Below are positions 26,958 through 39,187 of a stretch of DNA of 64,000 nucleotides, piece by piece. Origin of the DNA: Veillonella atypica KON. GTDB lineage: Bacteria > Bacillota > Negativicutes > Veillonellales > Veillonellaceae. The notes beneath the pieces are model-generated. The model did no database searches and had not been told where the DNA came from. It worked only from the letters and a program-made list of their open reading frames with translations. The stretch covers positions 682,001-746,000 of the forward strand of contig NZ_PPDE01000008.1 of the NCBI RefSeq assembly GCF_002959915.1. Reading direction: 5' to 3'. The position numbers were made by a program, and so were the translations under genes. Each line of letters begins with the position of its first letter. Position 1 is the stretch's first letter.

Positions 26958-28265
26958 CTAGTGGCTCATACGGTTCTGTAACCAACCGCGAGCTTCGCCA
27001 AGAATATATAACGATCCACACACAACAATGATATCTCCATCTTGTGTCGATTGTAATGCTAAATCAAGAGCACTGCTCACAGAATCTTCTGTCTGTGCCA
27101 CTACCCCTTTCACACATTGCCGAACGGTTTCTACCAATTTCTCTGGCACCTCTGTACGTGGTGTTGGTGCAGCCACTGCAATGACTGTATCTTTTGGTTT
27201 TACAACTTCATGAATAATCCCCATTTCATCCTTATCTGACAAAATAGCCATCACCATTGTTTTTGGCGTATCTCCAAATAATTCATGGTAAGTCATGCCG
27301 AAAGATTCTGCGCCGGCTGCATTGTGGGCACCATCAAATATAAATGTCCGATCCAACGTTTTTTTAATCTCAAAACGACCAGCCCAAGTGGCACGGGCAA
27401 ATCCTTCGCGCATTGTTTCTTCACTAATAGTATCATCATGTTCCATAACTAGGCGTACAGCTTGTAATGCACAAGCCAAATTGACAGATTGATGAATCCC
27501 AGCCATCGTTGTAAATAACATAGCAGGCGGTGCGCCAATAGCACTGACCGTAATCAATTGCCCACCAGGCACTACACTACGGCTATCGATACCAAACTTT
27601 TTGTTAAACACATATAATGGAGCATGTTGTTCTTCAGCTGTCTCTTCAATGACCTTTAATGGTCCTTCTTGAGCGGCCGTTACAACAGGAACACCTTCTT
27701 TTATAATGCCCGCCTTATGCTTGGCAATCTCTTCAACCGTATTGCCACAATACGCTTGATGATCAAGGGTAACATTAGTAATAACGGAAACCACTGGTGT
27801 CACAACATTCGTTGAATCCAGTAATCCACCCAAGCCAGCTTCTACAACAGCATAGTCTACACCTTGTTCTTTAAAGAATAGGAATGCTGCGGCCGTTAGA
27901 ATTTCAAATTGCGTAGGTGGCTCTACCCCATCAGCAATGATCTTATCTACGCCTTGTCGAACACAATCGATCAAGTTGCCAAAAGCGTCTTTGCTAATTT
28001 GAACATCATTAATTTCTATACGCTCCGTATAAGATTCAAGGTGAGGCGATGTAAATCGCCCCACCCGTAATCCACTGGTAAATAGAGCATACGAAATATA
28101 GGTTGTTACAGAACCTTTACCATTTGTACCCGTAACATGAATGATTTTATAATCTCGTTCAGGATTCCCCAACGCTTGCAATAATGCACGAATACGCTCT
28201 AACCCCGGTTTTATGCCAAAGGATGAGGTATCTTCTAAATACGTTAAGGCTTCTTCGTATGTCAT
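26958..28265 (-). CDS. folC: Folylpolyglutamate synthase/dihydrofolate synthase
   Basis: The 435-residue Mur-ligase-family protein has the P-loop HVTGTNGKGSVTTYISYAL, the segment FTSPHLESYTERIEIND, AGLGGLLDSTNVV and FIFDGAHNAAG. It adds glutamate to dihydropteroate and folates in the cytoplasm. It directly follows valS (9-bp gap), the same order as valS-folC in Bacillus. Confidence 0.94.
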   Translation of the reverse strand: MTYEEALTYLEDTSSFGIKPGLERIRALLQALGNPERDYKIIHVTGTNGKGSVTTYISYALFTSGLRVGRFTSPHLESYTERIEINDVQISKDAFGNLIDCVRQGVDKIIADGVEPPTQFEILTAAAFLFFKEQGVDYAVVEAGLGGLLDSTNVVTPVVSVITNVTLDHQAYCGNTVEEIAKHKAGIIKEGVPVVTAAQEGPLKVIEETAEEQHAPLYVFNKKFGIDSRSVVPGGQLITVSAIGAPPAMLFTTMAGIHQSVNLACALQAVRLVMEHDDTISEETMREGFARATWAGRFEIKKTLDRTFIFDGAHNAAGAESFGMTYHELFGDTPKTMVMAILSDKDEMGIIHEVVKPKDTVIAVAAPTPRTEVPEKLVETVRQCVKGVVAQTEDSVSSALDLALQSTQDGDIIVVCGSLYILGEARGWLQNRMSH

Positions 28266-28274
28266 ATAAACCTC

Positions 28275-30932
28275 CTATAAGGTTTTTAAGAATTCTTCAC
28301 GTTCTAACAACGCTTGTTGTTTTTGTTTATATTCTTCTAGTTTTTCTTTTTCTTTTGCTACAACTGCTTCTGGTGCTTTTGCAAGGAAACCTTGATTGCT
28401 CAATTTACCTTCTAATCGTGCAATTTCTTTTTGCATTTGACCTTTTTCTTTTTCGATACGTTCTTTTTCTTTATCTGCATCGATAAGATCCTTCAAGAGA
28501 AGATATACTTCCATACCATTTACAACAGTTACGGTTGCATTTTCAGGTTTTGGATCATCAGCACCTAGAATAGTTACCTTTTCAGCCCATGCAAGTGTTA
28601 CGAAATAATCGCTATGCTCTGCAACGGCCTCAGCAATAGACACATCAGTCGGTGCTACAATAACTTCGGCTTTTTTGCCCAAAGGTACATTCATTTCGGC
28701 GCGCATGTTACGAATACCTTTAATAGCATCCATCATGATTTCCATTTGACGTGCAGCCTCTGTAAGATTTGTGAAAGCTAATGCTTCTGGCCATTTAGCA
28801 ATCACAATGCTTTCACCTTCATGAGGCAAGTGTTGCCAAATATGTTCTGTAACGAATGGCATAAATGGATGCAACAATTCAAGCATATGACGCAAGATTG
28901 TTACAAGCAAATATTGTACAGTGCGACGATCGCGTTCATTAGCATCGCTATACAAACGAGGTTTTGCAAGTTCAATGTACCAGTCGCAATAGGTATTCCA
29001 AATGAAATCATATACGGAGCTAGCCGCTTCACCAAGCTCAAATTTATCAAGATTTGCAGTAATACTTGCTACGGTTTCATTGTATTTTTCGACAATCCAT
29101 TTATCAGCCAATGTTAAATCAGCCTCAGTAGGAACGAAACTTTCATCATAATTCGTCAAATTCATGAGAACGAATTTAGAAGCATTCCAAATTTTATTTG
29201 CAAAGTTGCGGTTTGCTTCCACACGTTCCATGTAGAAACGCATATCATTGCCCGGTGTATTACCTGTTACAAGTGTAAAGCGCAATGCATCAGCACCATA
29301 TTCGCCGATTACATCTAATGGATTAATACCATTGCCTAAGGATTTACTCATCTTGCGGCCTTGGCTATCACGTACAAGACCATGAATAAATACATGTTTG
29401 AATGGAATTTCATGTTCAAACTCAAGAGCCATGAAAATCATACGAGCAACCCAGAAGAAGATAATATCATAACCAGTTACGAGTACACTTGTTGGATACC
29501 ATTGTTTAAGCTCTGCTGTATCTTTAGGCCAACCCATGGTAGCAAATGGCCATAAACCAGAACTAAACCATGTATCAAGCACATCTGGATCTTGTGTTAC
29601 ATGTCCATGACAATGAGGGCATTCTGTAATGTCTTCACGGCTAACAATCGTTTCACCACAGTCATCACAATACCACGCTGGAATACGATGACCCCACCAT
29701 AATTGACGAGAAATCGTCCAGTCGCGGATGTTTTCGAGCCAATTTACATATGTTTTAGTAAAACGTTCAGGAACGAATTGAACTTCACCATCTTTTACAA
29801 CCTTCAATGCTGGCTCTGCAAGAGGTTTCATATCTACGAACCATTGTTTAGAAACCATTGGTTCAATAATTGTTTTACAACGGGAACAATGGCCAACCGC
29901 ATGGTCATGATCTTCGATTTTTTCTAGCAATCCTAATTCATCAAGCTCAGCTACCACTTGTTTACGCGCTTCTTCGCGTGTCATGCCGTTAAATTTACCA
30001 GCACCTTCGTTCATTGTCGCATCATTGTTCATAACAACGATGGATTCTAAGTTGTGACGTTGACCCATTTCAAAGTCGTTAGGGTCATGGGCTGGTGTAA
30101 TTTTTACACAACCTGTACCAAAGCTTGCATCTACATAGTCATCAGCAATAACAGGAATTTCACGATCAACAAATGGCAAAATTAATGTTTTACCAATTAA
30201 ATCTTTATAACGGTCGTCTTCAGGATTTACTGCTACCGCTACGTCGCCGAACATTGTTTCAGGACGTGTTGTCGCAACGATAACAAAGCGACCTTCTTCA
30301 CCTTTTACAGGATATTTAATATGCCATAAATGACCGTGCTCATCTTCGTGTTCTACCTCTACATCAGACAACGCTGTTGCACAACGAGGGCACCAGTTGA
30401 TGATGCGTTCACCACGATAGATCAAACCTTTTTCATAAAGGCTTACAAATACTTCACGTACTGCATGATAGTATCCTTCATCCAATGTAAAACGTTCACG
30501 GCTCCAGTCACAGGATGCACCTAAGCTGCGAATTTGTTTAACAATGGTATCGCCATATTCTTTCTTCCATTTCCAAACGCGTTCTACGAATTTTTCACGA
30601 CCTAAATCATAGCGAGATTTGCCCTCTTCTTTAGCGAGCATTTCTTCTACCTTGATTTGTGTAGCAATACCAGCATGGTCTGTACCAGGCATCCATAATA
30701 CATTGTAACCTTGCATACGTTTAAAACGAATCAAGATATCTTGTAATGTATTATCTAGCGCATGCCCCATATGCAACATACCTGTTACATTTGGAGGCGG
30801 TAATACAATGCTAAATGGTTCCTTGTCAGTGTCTACTTCTTCGTGAAAGTAACCTTGGTTTTCCCAATAGGAATACCATTTACTTTCGATTACACCAGGA
30901 TTGTAGGTGGTTAAATTTTCGTAGGTTTTCAT
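28275..30932 (-). CDS. valS: Valyl-tRNA synthetase
   Basis: The 885-residue class Ia synthetase has the HIGH-type motif GMLHMGHAL in [16 protein letters not shown], the KMSKS motif in [14 protein letters not shown], an editing domain with [16 protein letters not shown], and a C-terminal coiled coil ([20 protein letters not shown]) typical of ValRS. It is complete. No T-box leader is possible in the 22-bp gap to tatC, so it depends on upstream transcription or on a promoter within tatC. Confidence 0.97.
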   Translation of the reverse strand: MKTYENLTTYNPGVIESKWYSYWENQGYFHEEVDTDKEPFSIVLPPPNVTGMLHMGHALDNTLQDILIRFKRMQGYNVLWMPGTDHAGIATQIKVEEMLAKEEGKSRYDLGREKFVERVWKWKKEYGDTIVKQIRSLGASCDWSRERFTLDEGYYHAVREVFVSLYEKGLIYRGERIINWCPRCATALSDVEVEHEDEHGHLWHIKYPVKGEEGRFVIVATTRPETMFGDVAVAVNPEDDRYKDLIGKTLILPFVDREIPVIADDYVDASFGTGCVKITPAHDPNDFEMGQRHNLESIVVMNNDATMNEGAGKFNGMTREEARKQVVAELDELGLLEKIEDHDHAVGHCSRCKTIIEPMVSKQWFVDMKPLAEPALKVVKDGEVQFVPERFTKTYVNWLENIRDWTISRQLWWGHRIPAWYCDDCGETIVSREDITECPHCHGHVTQDPDVLDTWFSSGLWPFATMGWPKDTAELKQWYPTSVLVTGYDIIFFWVARMIFMALEFEHEIPFKHVFIHGLVRDSQGRKMSKSLGNGINPLDVIGEYGADALRFTLVTGNTPGNDMRFYMERVEANRNFANKIWNASKFVLMNLTNYDESFVPTEADLTLADKWIVEKYNETVASITANLDKFELGEAASSVYDFIWNTYCDWYIELAKPRLYSDANERDRRTVQYLLVTILRHMLELLHPFMPFVTEHIWQHLPHEGESIVIAKWPEALAFTNLTEAARQMEIMMDAIKGIRNMRAEMNVPLGKKAEVIVAPTDVSIAEAVAEHSDYFVTLAWAEKVTILGADDPKPENATVTVVNGMEVYLLLKDLIDADKEKERIEKEKGQMQKEIARLEGKLSNQGFLAKAPEAVVAKEKEKLEEYKQKQQALLEREEFLKTL

Positions 30933-30954
30933 CGTTCCTCCTGAAAGTAAGTAC

Positions 30955-31839
30955 TTATCGTTTCATCACTTTAGCTAACACAAAGAGGCTAGTTTCATAT
31001 AATAATATCATCGGCAATGCAATCATGGTTTGTGAGAACATATCCGGTGTAGGTGAAATTACTGCACCTATAATAAAGGAAAGCAAAATAAATATTTTGC
31101 GTTTCTTCTTTAAGAATTGGGATGTAATTAAATTAAAATATCCCATAATGATAATGACCAATGGCAGTTCGAATATAAAGCCGAACGGTAGTACAAAGGC
31201 CAATACAAAGTCCATATATTGACCAATGGAAAACATCGGTTGCAATTCATCGGTGGCAAAGCCCATAAAGAACTTAACCGCAGCAGGCAACACTAAGATA
31301 TAGGAAAAGAAAATACCTGTTACAAACAACAAAAAGGCTACTGGTAAAATCCAGTTTGATAGATGTTTCTCGCGAACTGTCAATGCTGGTTTCACAAAGA
31401 GCCATATTTGATGCAGTATGATAGGCGATGCCAAAATTATGCCGCCTACGATGGATACCTTCATATATGTAAAGAAGGCTTCTGTAGGACGCATGTAATA
31501 TAACTTGCCTGCAGGGGCTAATAAAATATCTAATAATACGTCTACATAATAATAGGCAATGCCCGTTCCTATGATAATAGCAACAACCATAATTATAATA
31601 CGTCTACGAAGCTCTGATAGATGACCTACCAACGATAAATTGGCAGCTTCATCCATCATCTTTTGTTCCATCTCCGTATATAACGGCTCTGGAGCATCCT
31701 CTTTCTGTTCAGTATTTACCACGGCATATTGCTCTTGTTCTGCTTTTTGTGCTTGTTCCCGACGCTTTTGTCGAACTACGCTATCAAATGAAGGTTTCTT
31801 TATGGGATATTCGAAATCTTTAGGTTCGAAGGCCTCCAT
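30955..31839 (-). CDS. tatC: Sec-independent translocase TatC with N-terminal extension
   Basis: The 294-residue protein has a charged, coiled-coil-like N-terminal part of about 70 residues ([17 protein letters not shown] region) before the canonical TatC start [17 protein letters not shown], then six membrane segments with [20 protein letters not shown] and [17 protein letters not shown]. TatC is the core receptor for twin-arginine proteins. AAAGG is well placed before the ATG at 31839, so the extension appears real. No tatA or tatB gene is adjacent. Confidence 0.9.
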   Translation of the reverse strand: MEAFEPKDFEYPIKKPSFDSVVRQKRREQAQKAEQEQYAVVNTEQKEDAPEPLYTEMEQKMMDEAANLSLVGHLSELRRRIIIMVVAIIIGTGIAYYYVDVLLDILLAPAGKLYYMRPTEAFFTYMKVSIVGGIILASPIILHQIWLFVKPALTVREKHLSNWILPVAFLLFVTGIFFSYILVLPAAVKFFMGFATDELQPMFSIGQYMDFVLAFVLPFGFIFELPLVIIIMGYFNLITSQFLKKKRKIFILLSFIIGAVISPTPDMFSQTMIALPMILLYETSLFVLAKVMKR

Positions 31840-31840
31840 A

Positions 31841-32812
31841 TTATACCTTTCTATCTGCTAAGTTTTGAACAGCTAATACTAAAAACTCTTTGCCATCAAA
31901 ATCACGTATAGATTGTAATGCAGATAACGCATCATCACAATATTGTTGTGCGACCCGTAATGTATTATCTATACCACCCTGAGCAATAACATAATCGATA
32001 ATCTCTTGTTCATTACCGCCATGATTAAGGTTCTTAATATCTTGCAACAACTGATTCTGATTGCTTTCATTAACGATACTAAGCAATGGATAGGTTAACA
32101 AGCCCTCTCGAAGGTCATTCCCCACAGGTTTGCCTGTCGTGTCTGAGGTTTCGCGATAATCCATAATATCATCGGTAATCTGGAACGCCATCCCCAACGC
32201 ATGACCATATCGTTTTAGGTACATAATTTCATCACTAGACCAGCCACCTAACAGACCCCCTAGTTCCATGCAGCCCTCCATAAAGTCGGCTGTTTTCTTT
32301 TGCGTCTTTGTCATATATCGATCTATGCCTTGGTCAATGCGATACACATCTTCCATTTGCATAAATTCACCTTCCACAAGACAGGTGATGATATGAGAAA
32401 AGATCTTTAAATATTCCATATGTGGCATTTCGGATACGATACGGAATGCCTTCGCAAATAAATAGTCACCACTTAAAATGGCAACCTTATTGCCTTTGTG
32501 CTTATGAATTGTCTCTTCACCGCGACGTATTTCCGCTTGATCTAAGACATCATCATGAATCAACGTCGCTAGGTGTAACATTTCTACAGCTTCTGCAATC
32601 TTAATACGTTCCGCCTCTACCGATGTACCCGCATTGGCAATAAGCAAGCATAATTGCGCGCGCAAACGTTTACCGCCGGCCTCGGATAAAGGTCTAATCA
32701 GTGTATTAAAATCTTCAGACCCTGTGTTAAAGGATGACGCAAGAGCACGTTCAACACCCTCTAAATCAAGAGCGATGCGTTCCATCATCTCTAACTGGTT
32801 TGAATTACTCAT
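31841..32812 (-). CDS. Polyprenyl (probably heptaprenyl/octaprenyl) diphosphate synthase
   Basis: The 323-residue trans-isoprenyl synthase has the first Asp-rich motif LIHDDVLDQAEIRRG and the second QITDDIMDYRETSD, with GGKRLRAQLCLL before them. It elongates farnesyl diphosphate to a C35-C40 chain for menaquinone or related lipids; chain length cannot be read safely here. Its start overlaps the engB stop by four bases. Confidence 0.88.
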   Translation of the reverse strand: MSNSNQLEMMERIALDLEGVERALASSFNTGSEDFNTLIRPLSEAGGKRLRAQLCLLIANAGTSVEAERIKIAEAVEMLHLATLIHDDVLDQAEIRRGEETIHKHKGNKVAILSGDYLFAKAFRIVSEMPHMEYLKIFSHIITCLVEGEFMQMEDVYRIDQGIDRYMTKTQKKTADFMEGCMELGGLLGGWSSDEIMYLKRYGHALGMAFQITDDIMDYRETSDTTGKPVGNDLREGLLTYPLLSIVNESNQNQLLQDIKNLNHGGNEQEIIDYVIAQGGIDNTLRVAQQYCDDALSALQSIRDFDGKEFLVLAVQNLADRKV

Positions 32813-33507
32813 GCTCCCTCCCCTACTAGTACTTGATTAATTCGTTGCTGCAATAACTCACGGCCCGTATGTTTCAGTGAGCTATACATAATCGGTGGAG
32901 AATCAGTTGGATACATGGCTTTAACTTTTGCTAAATTTATTGATTTCTCTTTAGCATTGAGCTTATCTACCTTTGTCACCACGATTTGAAGAGGCACACC
33001 GGCCTCAACGAGCCAATCAAACGCCACTTTGTCGATAGGCATCTCTGGATGACGCCCATCGATAAGCAAGCATAATAACATTAATCGTTCAGAATGCAAT
33101 ATATAATCAGATATAAATGATGACCACATATTGCGATTATCTTTATTAGTTTTTGCAAAACCATATCCAGGCAAATCAACTAAGAACCAGTGATACCGAC
33201 GTTCTTCAGTTTCACTAATATCCTCTTTTGATTCAATATCAAAATAGTTTATCGTCTTTGTTTTCCCTGGCTGTCCACTCACAAGAGCAAGGCCACGATA
33301 ATTACATAAGGAATTAATCAATGAGGATTTGCCCACATTAGAGCGTCCTAAAAAGGCTACTTCTACCGTATCCCCTTCAGGATATTGATCTGCTTTTACA
33401 CAGGATGTATTATATTTTGCTGCTATAATGCGAGGCCCCTTAATTTCTTTTCTTGTATATTGTGGTTTTGGCCCCATATGTTTTGTGGATTTTTTCTTCT
33501 TTTGCAT
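32809..33507 (-). CDS. engB: Ribosome-biogenesis GTPase EngB/YsxC
   Basis: The 232-residue protein has G1 FLGRSNVGKSSLINSL, G3 LVDLPGYGFAKT, and G4 VVTKVDKLN of the TrmE-Era-EngB class. It assists assembly of the large ribosomal subunit. The N-terminus carries a Lys-rich leader ([14 protein letters not shown]). It shares its first base with the lon stop, and the lon-ysxC pairing is conserved in Firmicutes. Confidence 0.94.
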   Translation of the reverse strand: MQKKKKSTKHMGPKPQYTRKEIKGPRIIAAKYNTSCVKADQYPEGDTVEVAFLGRSNVGKSSLINSLCNYRGLALVSGQPGKTKTINYFDIESKEDISETEERRYHWFLVDLPGYGFAKTNKDNRNMWSSFISDYILHSERLMLLCLLIDGRHPEMPIDKVAFDWLVEAGVPLQIVVTKVDKLNAKEKSINLAKVKAMYPTDSPPIMYSSLKHTGRELLQQRINQVLVGEGA

Positions 33508-35816
33508 TATACAAGTGCCTTTGCTAAAACTTCATCCATTGTCTTAACAGGTGTGATGATAAGACCTTCTTTTACACTATCTGGTAATTCAGGAATATCC
33601 TTTTCATTACCTTTTGGAATTAAAACCTCTTTCACACCGTATAACAATGCTGCCAACAATTTCTCTTTAAGACCGCCAATTGGTAATACGCGGCCACGCA
33701 ATGTGATTTCACCAGTCATAGCGAGATCAGCGCGCACCTTACGTCCCGTCAAGGCAGATACCATTGCTAATGTCATCGTAATCCCTGCTGAAGGACCATC
33801 CTTTGGTGTTGCCCCTTCTGGAAGATGAACGTGAATGTCTAACTTTTTATAGAATTCTTCATCGATTTTCAAGGATTTTGCATTATGACGAATATAGCTC
33901 ATAGCAGCATGACCGGATTCTTGCATTACTTTACCAAGGCTACCGGTTAGTGCTAGTTTGCCAGTCCCTGCCATTGTTGTCGCTTCACAAGGTAATACTA
34001 CACCACCTACAGAGGTCCAAGCAAGTCCGTTAACATAGCCCACTTGAGGTTTCTTTTCACGTTCTTGATCGATAAAGATAGGTGCGCCTAAGTATTCGTG
34101 TAAATTCTTGACGGAAACCTTCGGAGTTTCAATATCTTGTTCTACCACTTGGTAAGCCATTTTTCGGCATACTTTAGCGATAGTTTTTTCCAAGGTACGA
34201 ACGCCAGCTTCACGAGTATATTCGGATACAATTTTCTTTAACACTGCATCAGATAGTTTAATCTTATTATCTTTTAAACCGTTCTTTTCGATTTGTTTAG
34301 GTGCTAAATAGCGCTTAGCGATTTCTAATTTTTCATCTTCCATGTAGCTTGAAAGCTCAATAATTTCCATACGGTCTAATAATGGGCCTGGAATATTAGA
34401 GGCCACATTCGCCGTAGTAATCCAGAATACATCGGAGAAATCAAATGGAATTTCAATAAAATGATCGCTAAATGTACTATTTTGTTCCGGATCCAACACT
34501 TCTAATAATGCAGAAGATGGATCACCTTTATAATCGGATGCCAATTTATCGATTTCATCAAGCAAGAATACAGGATTACGTGTACCTGCATTTTTAATGC
34601 CCTGAATCATACGACCTGGCAATGCGCCAATGTATGTACGACGATGGCCACGAATTTCAGCTTCATCGCGAACACCACCTAAGGATGCGCGTACGAATTT
34701 ACGATTCATCGCTTTAGCAATAGATGAAGCTAACGATGTTTTACCAACACCAGGAGGTCCTACTAAGCAAAGGATGGAACCGCTATTTTTACCTGTCAAT
34801 TTGCGAACTGCCAAGAATTCTAAGATACGTTTCTTAACCTTTTCTAAGCCATAATGATCAGCCTCTAAAATATCTTTTGCTTCATTGATATCTAGACGAT
34901 CATCGGTAACATCGTTCCATGGTAAACTTAGCACCCAGTCAAGATAATTTCTAAGAATGGTCGCTTCTGGCATCATTTGTGGCATGCGGCTATAGCGAGA
35001 AATTTCTTTATCGATACGATTGTGAACCTCTTCGCTCAAATTAAGAGCTTTTAATTGTTCTCTTAATTCATCTGCTTCTTCCTCAGGGTCGCCCTTATCA
35101 CCCAATTCATCATGAATGACGCGAATTTTTTCACGCAAGAAATATTCTTTTTGTGTTTTTTCCATAGCTTGACGAACTTGATTGTTGATGGAATTCTCCA
35201 AATCAGAAATTTGTAATTCCATATTAAGAATGCCTACAATCATGTTCAATCGTCTTGCAACAGATAATTCTTCTAGTAACTCTTGTCGTTTTGCATTATT
35301 AACAGGCAGCATAAATGCTACTTGATCGGCTAGTTCACAAGGGTCACGCAATTCCATAACGCGTGTAACGCCTTCTTCAGTGATTGTTTTAGCTTCATCA
35401 GCCCATTCATTGAATTTAGACTGTACTAAACGACGATACGCCTCAAGTTCTACATCATCTTCGAAAATGGATGCTACACGTTCATAGTCCCCTACATAAT
35501 AAGGATCCATGCTCGTAATGTTCATAACACGAATACGAGTAATACCTTCAACGAGAACACGAACAATACCACCTGGTAAGCGCAACATTTGTTTAATTTT
35601 TACAAGTGTACCCATTTGGGCTAAATCATGAACGGTAGGTGCATCTACAGAATCATCCTTTTGGGATACTACTGCCATAATGCGATCTTCGTTCATTGCG
35701 GCTTCTACCGCTTTGATGGATTTGTCTCGACCGATATCGAGGTGAATCACGATATTCGGATATACAACCATCCCTCTAAGGGGAACGGTAGGAATACCTA
35801 CTTCGAGTAAATTCAT
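33507..35816 (-). CDS. lon: ATP-dependent protease Lon
   Basis: The 769-residue protein has the N-terminal LAN domain ([20 protein letters not shown]), AAA+ module with Walker [18 protein letters not shown] and [10 protein letters not shown], and the protease domain with catalytic Ser in [11 protein letters not shown] and Lys about 43 residues later ([14 protein letters not shown]). It degrades damaged and regulatory proteins. GGAGG lies before the ATG. It is grouped with clpX, clpP and tig, giving one protein-quality-control block, though a terminator-like stem separates lon from clpX. Confidence 0.97.
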   Translation of the reverse strand: MNLLEVGIPTVPLRGMVVYPNIVIHLDIGRDKSIKAVEAAMNEDRIMAVVSQKDDSVDAPTVHDLAQMGTLVKIKQMLRLPGGIVRVLVEGITRIRVMNITSMDPYYVGDYERVASIFEDDVELEAYRRLVQSKFNEWADEAKTITEEGVTRVMELRDPCELADQVAFMLPVNNAKRQELLEELSVARRLNMIVGILNMELQISDLENSINNQVRQAMEKTQKEYFLREKIRVIHDELGDKGDPEEEADELREQLKALNLSEEVHNRIDKEISRYSRMPQMMPEATILRNYLDWVLSLPWNDVTDDRLDINEAKDILEADHYGLEKVKKRILEFLAVRKLTGKNSGSILCLVGPPGVGKTSLASSIAKAMNRKFVRASLGGVRDEAEIRGHRRTYIGALPGRMIQGIKNAGTRNPVFLLDEIDKLASDYKGDPSSALLEVLDPEQNSTFSDHFIEIPFDFSDVFWITTANVASNIPGPLLDRMEIIELSSYMEDEKLEIAKRYLAPKQIEKNGLKDNKIKLSDAVLKKIVSEYTREAGVRTLEKTIAKVCRKMAYQVVEQDIETPKVSVKNLHEYLGAPIFIDQEREKKPQVGYVNGLAWTSVGGVVLPCEATTMAGTGKLALTGSLGKVMQESGHAAMSYIRHNAKSLKIDEEFYKKLDIHVHLPEGATPKDGPSAGITMTLAMVSALTGRKVRADLAMTGEITLRGRVLPIGGLKEKLLAALLYGVKEVLIPKGNEKDIPELPDSVKEGLIITPVKTMDEVLAKALV

Positions 35817-35843
35817 ATGTCCTCCAAGGATTTATATTATGAA

Positions 35844-35877
35844 AAGAAACTCATTCCTACACAGAAATGAGTTTCTT
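35844..35877 (-). terminator. Stem-loop terminator after clpX
   Basis: AAGAAACTCATT pairs perfectly with AATGAGTTTCTT over a 10-base loop, five bases past the clpX stop; the minus-strand 3' side reads TTCTTTTCATAAT, a weak U tract. Confidence 0.7.
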
Positions 35878-35881
35878 CGAA

Positions 35882-37135
35882 TTACGATTTCAGCTGGATG
35901 TCTTTGTCTGCCTCATTTTTGAGTATAGGTTCACCTGTGCCCTTTACGGCTTCTCTGGTAACTATGCATTTTGCCACATCATCCATAGATGGAACTTCAT
36001 ACATAACATACTTCATTACCTTCTCAATAATGGCACGCAAACCACGAGCACCAGTTTTACGCTGTAATGCTTCATCAGCGATTTCTTCTAATGCATCATC
36101 TTCAAATGTTAATTCTACACCATCAAGGGATAGAATTTTTTCATATTGCTTAGTCAATGCATTTTTCGGTTTTGTAAGAATTTGGACCAATGCATCCCGA
36201 TCTAATAGGTCTAATGTTACCATAACAGGCAAACGACCAATAAATTCAGGAATCAAACCAAATTTCAATAAATCTTCAGGTACAACCTCTTTGAGAATCG
36301 CAGATACATCGCGTTCTTCAGCACGTTGTACATCAGCACCAAAACCTAATGTTTTCTTAGCGGTACGTTTTGTAATAACCTTATCCATGCCATCAAATGC
36401 GCCACCACAAATAAAGAGAATATTAGTAGTATCGATTTGTAACATTTCTTGATTAGGATGCTTACGACCACCTTGAGGTGGCACCGAAGCAACGGTACCT
36501 TCTAAGATTTTTAAAAGTGCTTGTTGCACACCTTCCCCTGACACGTCACGTGTAATGGAAGGATTTTCAGACTTACGGGCAATCTTATCGATTTCATCGA
36601 TGTAAATAATACCGCGTTCAGCCCGTTCAATATCATAATCGGCGGCTTGAATGAGTTTTAATAGAATATTTTCTACATCTTCCCCTACATAGCCAGCCTC
36701 GGTTAAGCTTGTTGCATCTGCAATTGCAAATGGAACCTCTAACATTTTTGCCAATGTTTGAGCCAATAATGTTTTACCACTACCTGTAGGTCCAATAAAT
36801 AGAACATTGGACTTTTGTAGTTCTACATCATCTACCATATTATCTGTTTGTAGACGTTTGTAGTGATTATATACTGCCACCGCAAGGGAAACTTTAGCAT
36901 CATCTTGACCAATGACATATTGATCAAGATGAGCTTTAATTTCTTTTGGCGTTGGCAATTCTTTTAATTTAAAGTCTTCTGTACCGATGTCACCAAGTTC
37001 ATCTTCAATGATGCGTTCACAAACTTCTACGCATTCATCACAGATGTACACATTAGGACCGGCCACTAGTTTTCTTACTTCATCACTTGTGCGTCCGCAA
37101 AAGCTACAACGCATAGTATCTTTATCTTTTGCCAA
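35882..37135 (-). CDS. clpX: ATP-dependent Clp protease ATP-binding subunit ClpX
   Basis: The 417-residue protein has an N-terminal zinc-binding domain ([19 protein letters not shown], then CDECVEVC), Walker [17 protein letters not shown], Walker [14 protein letters not shown] and the ClpP-binding loop IGF-like segment LGFGADVQ nearby. It unfolds substrates for ClpP. It follows clpP by 12 bp. Confidence 0.97.
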   Translation of the reverse strand: MAKDKDTMRCSFCGRTSDEVRKLVAGPNVYICDECVEVCERIIEDELGDIGTEDFKLKELPTPKEIKAHLDQYVIGQDDAKVSLAVAVYNHYKRLQTDNMVDDVELQKSNVLFIGPTGSGKTLLAQTLAKMLEVPFAIADATSLTEAGYVGEDVENILLKLIQAADYDIERAERGIIYIDEIDKIARKSENPSITRDVSGEGVQQALLKILEGTVASVPPQGGRKHPNQEMLQIDTTNILFICGGAFDGMDKVITKRTAKKTLGFGADVQRAEERDVSAILKEVVPEDLLKFGLIPEFIGRLPVMVTLDLLDRDALVQILTKPKNALTKQYEKILSLDGVELTFEDDALEEIADEALQRKTGARGLRAIIEKVMKYVMYEVPSMDDVAKCIVTREAVKGTGEPILKNEADKDIQLKS

Positions 37136-37147
37136 TGAGCGCCTCCA

Positions 37148-37741
37148 TTACTTGCTTTCTAGAGTATCGCGAGTTAACACCTCGTCAATCAAACCGTATT
37201 CAACGGCATCTTGGGCACTCATGAAGTTATCACGATCAGTATCACGTGCTACCACTTCAATATCTTGGCCACTGCGAGCTGCTAGGATACCATTTAACTC
37301 TTCACGCATACGAAGAATTTCACGGGCATGGATTTCGATTTCAGATGCTTGACCTTGTACACCACCCAATGGTTGGTGAATCATAACGCGCGCATGAGGC
37401 AATGCAAAGCGTTTTCCCTTTGCACCGGCTGTCAATAATACAGCCCCCATACTTGCAGCAGAGCCTACGCAAATGGTAGACACATCTGGTTTAATATATT
37501 GCATCGTGTCATAGATAGCCATACCAGCAGTTACAACACCACCTGGGCTATTAATATATAGATGAATATCTTTATCTGGATCCTCTGCTTCTAGGAAAAG
37601 CATTTGGGCAATCACCGCATTTGCAACATTATCATCAATAGGTCCACCTAAAAAGATAATGCGATCCTTTAATAAGCGAGAGTAAATATCATACGAACGT
37701 TCACCACGTTCGCCTTGTTCAACTACGATTGGTACATACAT
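37148..37741 (-). CDS. clpP: ATP-dependent Clp protease proteolytic subunit
   Basis: The 197-residue serine peptidase has the nucleophile in [15 protein letters not shown], the His in [15 protein letters not shown] and the Asp in RDTDRDNFM. It forms the 14-mer degradation chamber used with ClpX. AAGGGTG precedes the ATG. Confidence 0.97.
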   Translation of the reverse strand: MYVPIVVEQGERGERSYDIYSRLLKDRIIFLGGPIDDNVANAVIAQMLFLEAEDPDKDIHLYINSPGGVVTAGMAIYDTMQYIKPDVSTICVGSAASMGAVLLTAGAKGKRFALPHARVMIHQPLGGVQGQASEIEIHAREILRMREELNGILAARSGQDIEVVARDTDRDNFMSAQDAVEYGLIDEVLTRDTLESK

Positions 37742-37775
37742 ATAATCACCCTTTCATGTACCTAGTGAGCAAGCA

Positions 37776-39080
37776 TTATTCTGCTGCTTCTGCACCTTTT
37801 GCATTATCGATGATGAATCGAGCTGCTTTTTTGCGAGCTACAGAGCCTGCTAACATAGCTACACGACCTTCTTTTGCAATAATATCCCAAACTTCTTTAG
37901 GATCTGCCCCAAAGTTTTGAGCCATAATGAAGATTTCGCGATTCATATCATCTGGAGTTACTTCGATACCTTCAGCAGTTGCAATAGCATCCAATACTAA
38001 ATCAGCGCGTACATTTTCAGCTGCGGAATCTTTGTATTCAGTGCGTAAATCTTCGATAGTTTTATTGGAGAATTTCAAGTAGTCATCAAGTTTCAAGCCA
38101 CGGCCTTCCATGTTCATAGCCAATTCTTGAATCATTTGTTCTACGCGATCATTGATCATCACTTCTGGAATATCTACAGTTGCATTTTTAACAGCTGCTT
38201 GGATCAAATCAGCATTGTAAGTGTCGATGGCACGACGGGATGCTTCTTCTTCCATTTTAGCGCGAAGATCGTTTTTCAATTCTTCAATTGTTTCGTAAGA
38301 GCTTGCTTCTTTTGCGAATTCATCGTTCAATTCAGGCAATTCTTTACGTTTAATATCATGGATATGAGTTTTGAATTCTGCTTCTTTACCAGCTAATTCA
38401 GCTACGAAGTAGTCTTCTGGGAATGTTACTTTTACAGTTACATCATCACCAGCTTTTGCGCCGATCAATTGATCTTCGAAACCTGGGATGAAGCTACCGG
38501 AACCAATTTGTAATGGGTAGGATTTACCTTCGCCACCATCAAATGGTTTACCGTCAACAGAACCAGCGAAATCGATTACTGCGAAGTCGTCTTTTTGAAT
38601 TGTAGCGCCTTCTTCAGCAACAACCATTTTAGCTTGTTGTTCACGGATATTGTTCAATTGTTCTTCGATTTGTTCATCAGTTACAGTAGCGTCTTGTTTT
38701 GTAGCTTCTAAGCCTTTGTAATCGCCAAGTTTAACTTCTGGGCGTTTTGTTACTGTTACTTTGAAGATTAAATCTTTACCTTCTTCGAATTGTACGCGTT
38801 CTGTTTCTGGATCAGATACAGGAACGATATCGTTTTCACGAAGAGCAGCACTATAGTTTTGGCTAGCCAATACGTCAAATGCTTCTTCCAAGATAGCTTC
38901 TTTACCAAAGTTCATTTCCAATACACGACGAGGTGCGTGGCCTTTACGGAAGCCAGGAATGTTCACTTGGTTTGCAATGCGTTTTACCGCTTGTTTGATA
39001 CCTTTGTCTACTTCTGCTGCAGGTACTTCGATAGTTAAAGTTACTACGTGTTGATCAACAGGATTTACAGTTGCTTTCAT
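37776..39080 (-). CDS. tig: Trigger factor (ribosome-associated chaperone)
   Basis: The 434-residue protein has the ribosome-binding signature GFRKGHAPRRVLE, a central FKBP-type prolyl isomerase domain (DDFAVIDFAGSVDGKPFDGGEGKSYPLQIGSG region) and a helical C-terminal domain. It binds nascent chains at the exit tunnel. It heads the tig-clpP-clpX set and has a recognisable promoter. Confidence 0.96.
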   Translation of the reverse strand: MKATVNPVDQHVVTLTIEVPAAEVDKGIKQAVKRIANQVNIPGFRKGHAPRRVLEMNFGKEAILEEAFDVLASQNYSAALRENDIVPVSDPETERVQFEEGKDLIFKVTVTKRPEVKLGDYKGLEATKQDATVTDEQIEEQLNNIREQQAKMVVAEEGATIQKDDFAVIDFAGSVDGKPFDGGEGKSYPLQIGSGSFIPGFEDQLIGAKAGDDVTVKVTFPEDYFVAELAGKEAEFKTHIHDIKRKELPELNDEFAKEASSYETIEELKNDLRAKMEEEASRRAIDTYNADLIQAAVKNATVDIPEVMINDRVEQMIQELAMNMEGRGLKLDDYLKFSNKTIEDLRTEYKDSAAENVRADLVLDAIATAEGIEVTPDDMNREIFIMAQNFGADPKEVWDIIAKEGRVAMLAGSVARKKAARFIIDNAKGAEAAE

Positions 39081-39141
39081 TAAAATATGTCCTCCTTGAA
39101 GGGCAAACGCCCAAATTTCTGTAGTATATTATGCACTCCTT

Positions 39142-39170
39142 ATAATATCATAAATGAAAATTCAATGCAA
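39142..39170 (-). promoter_or_regulatory. Promoter of tig-clpP-clpX
   Basis: TTGCAT and TATTAT are spaced by 17 bp on the minus strand, about 60 bases before the tig ATG, in the gap after the CBS-gene terminator. Confidence 0.55.
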
Positions 39171-39187
39171 TTCTTAGCATTATAAGG

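Noticed and set aside
30933-30954. T-box riboswitch before valS
   Set aside because: Only 22 bp separate valS from tatC, too short for a T-box leader.
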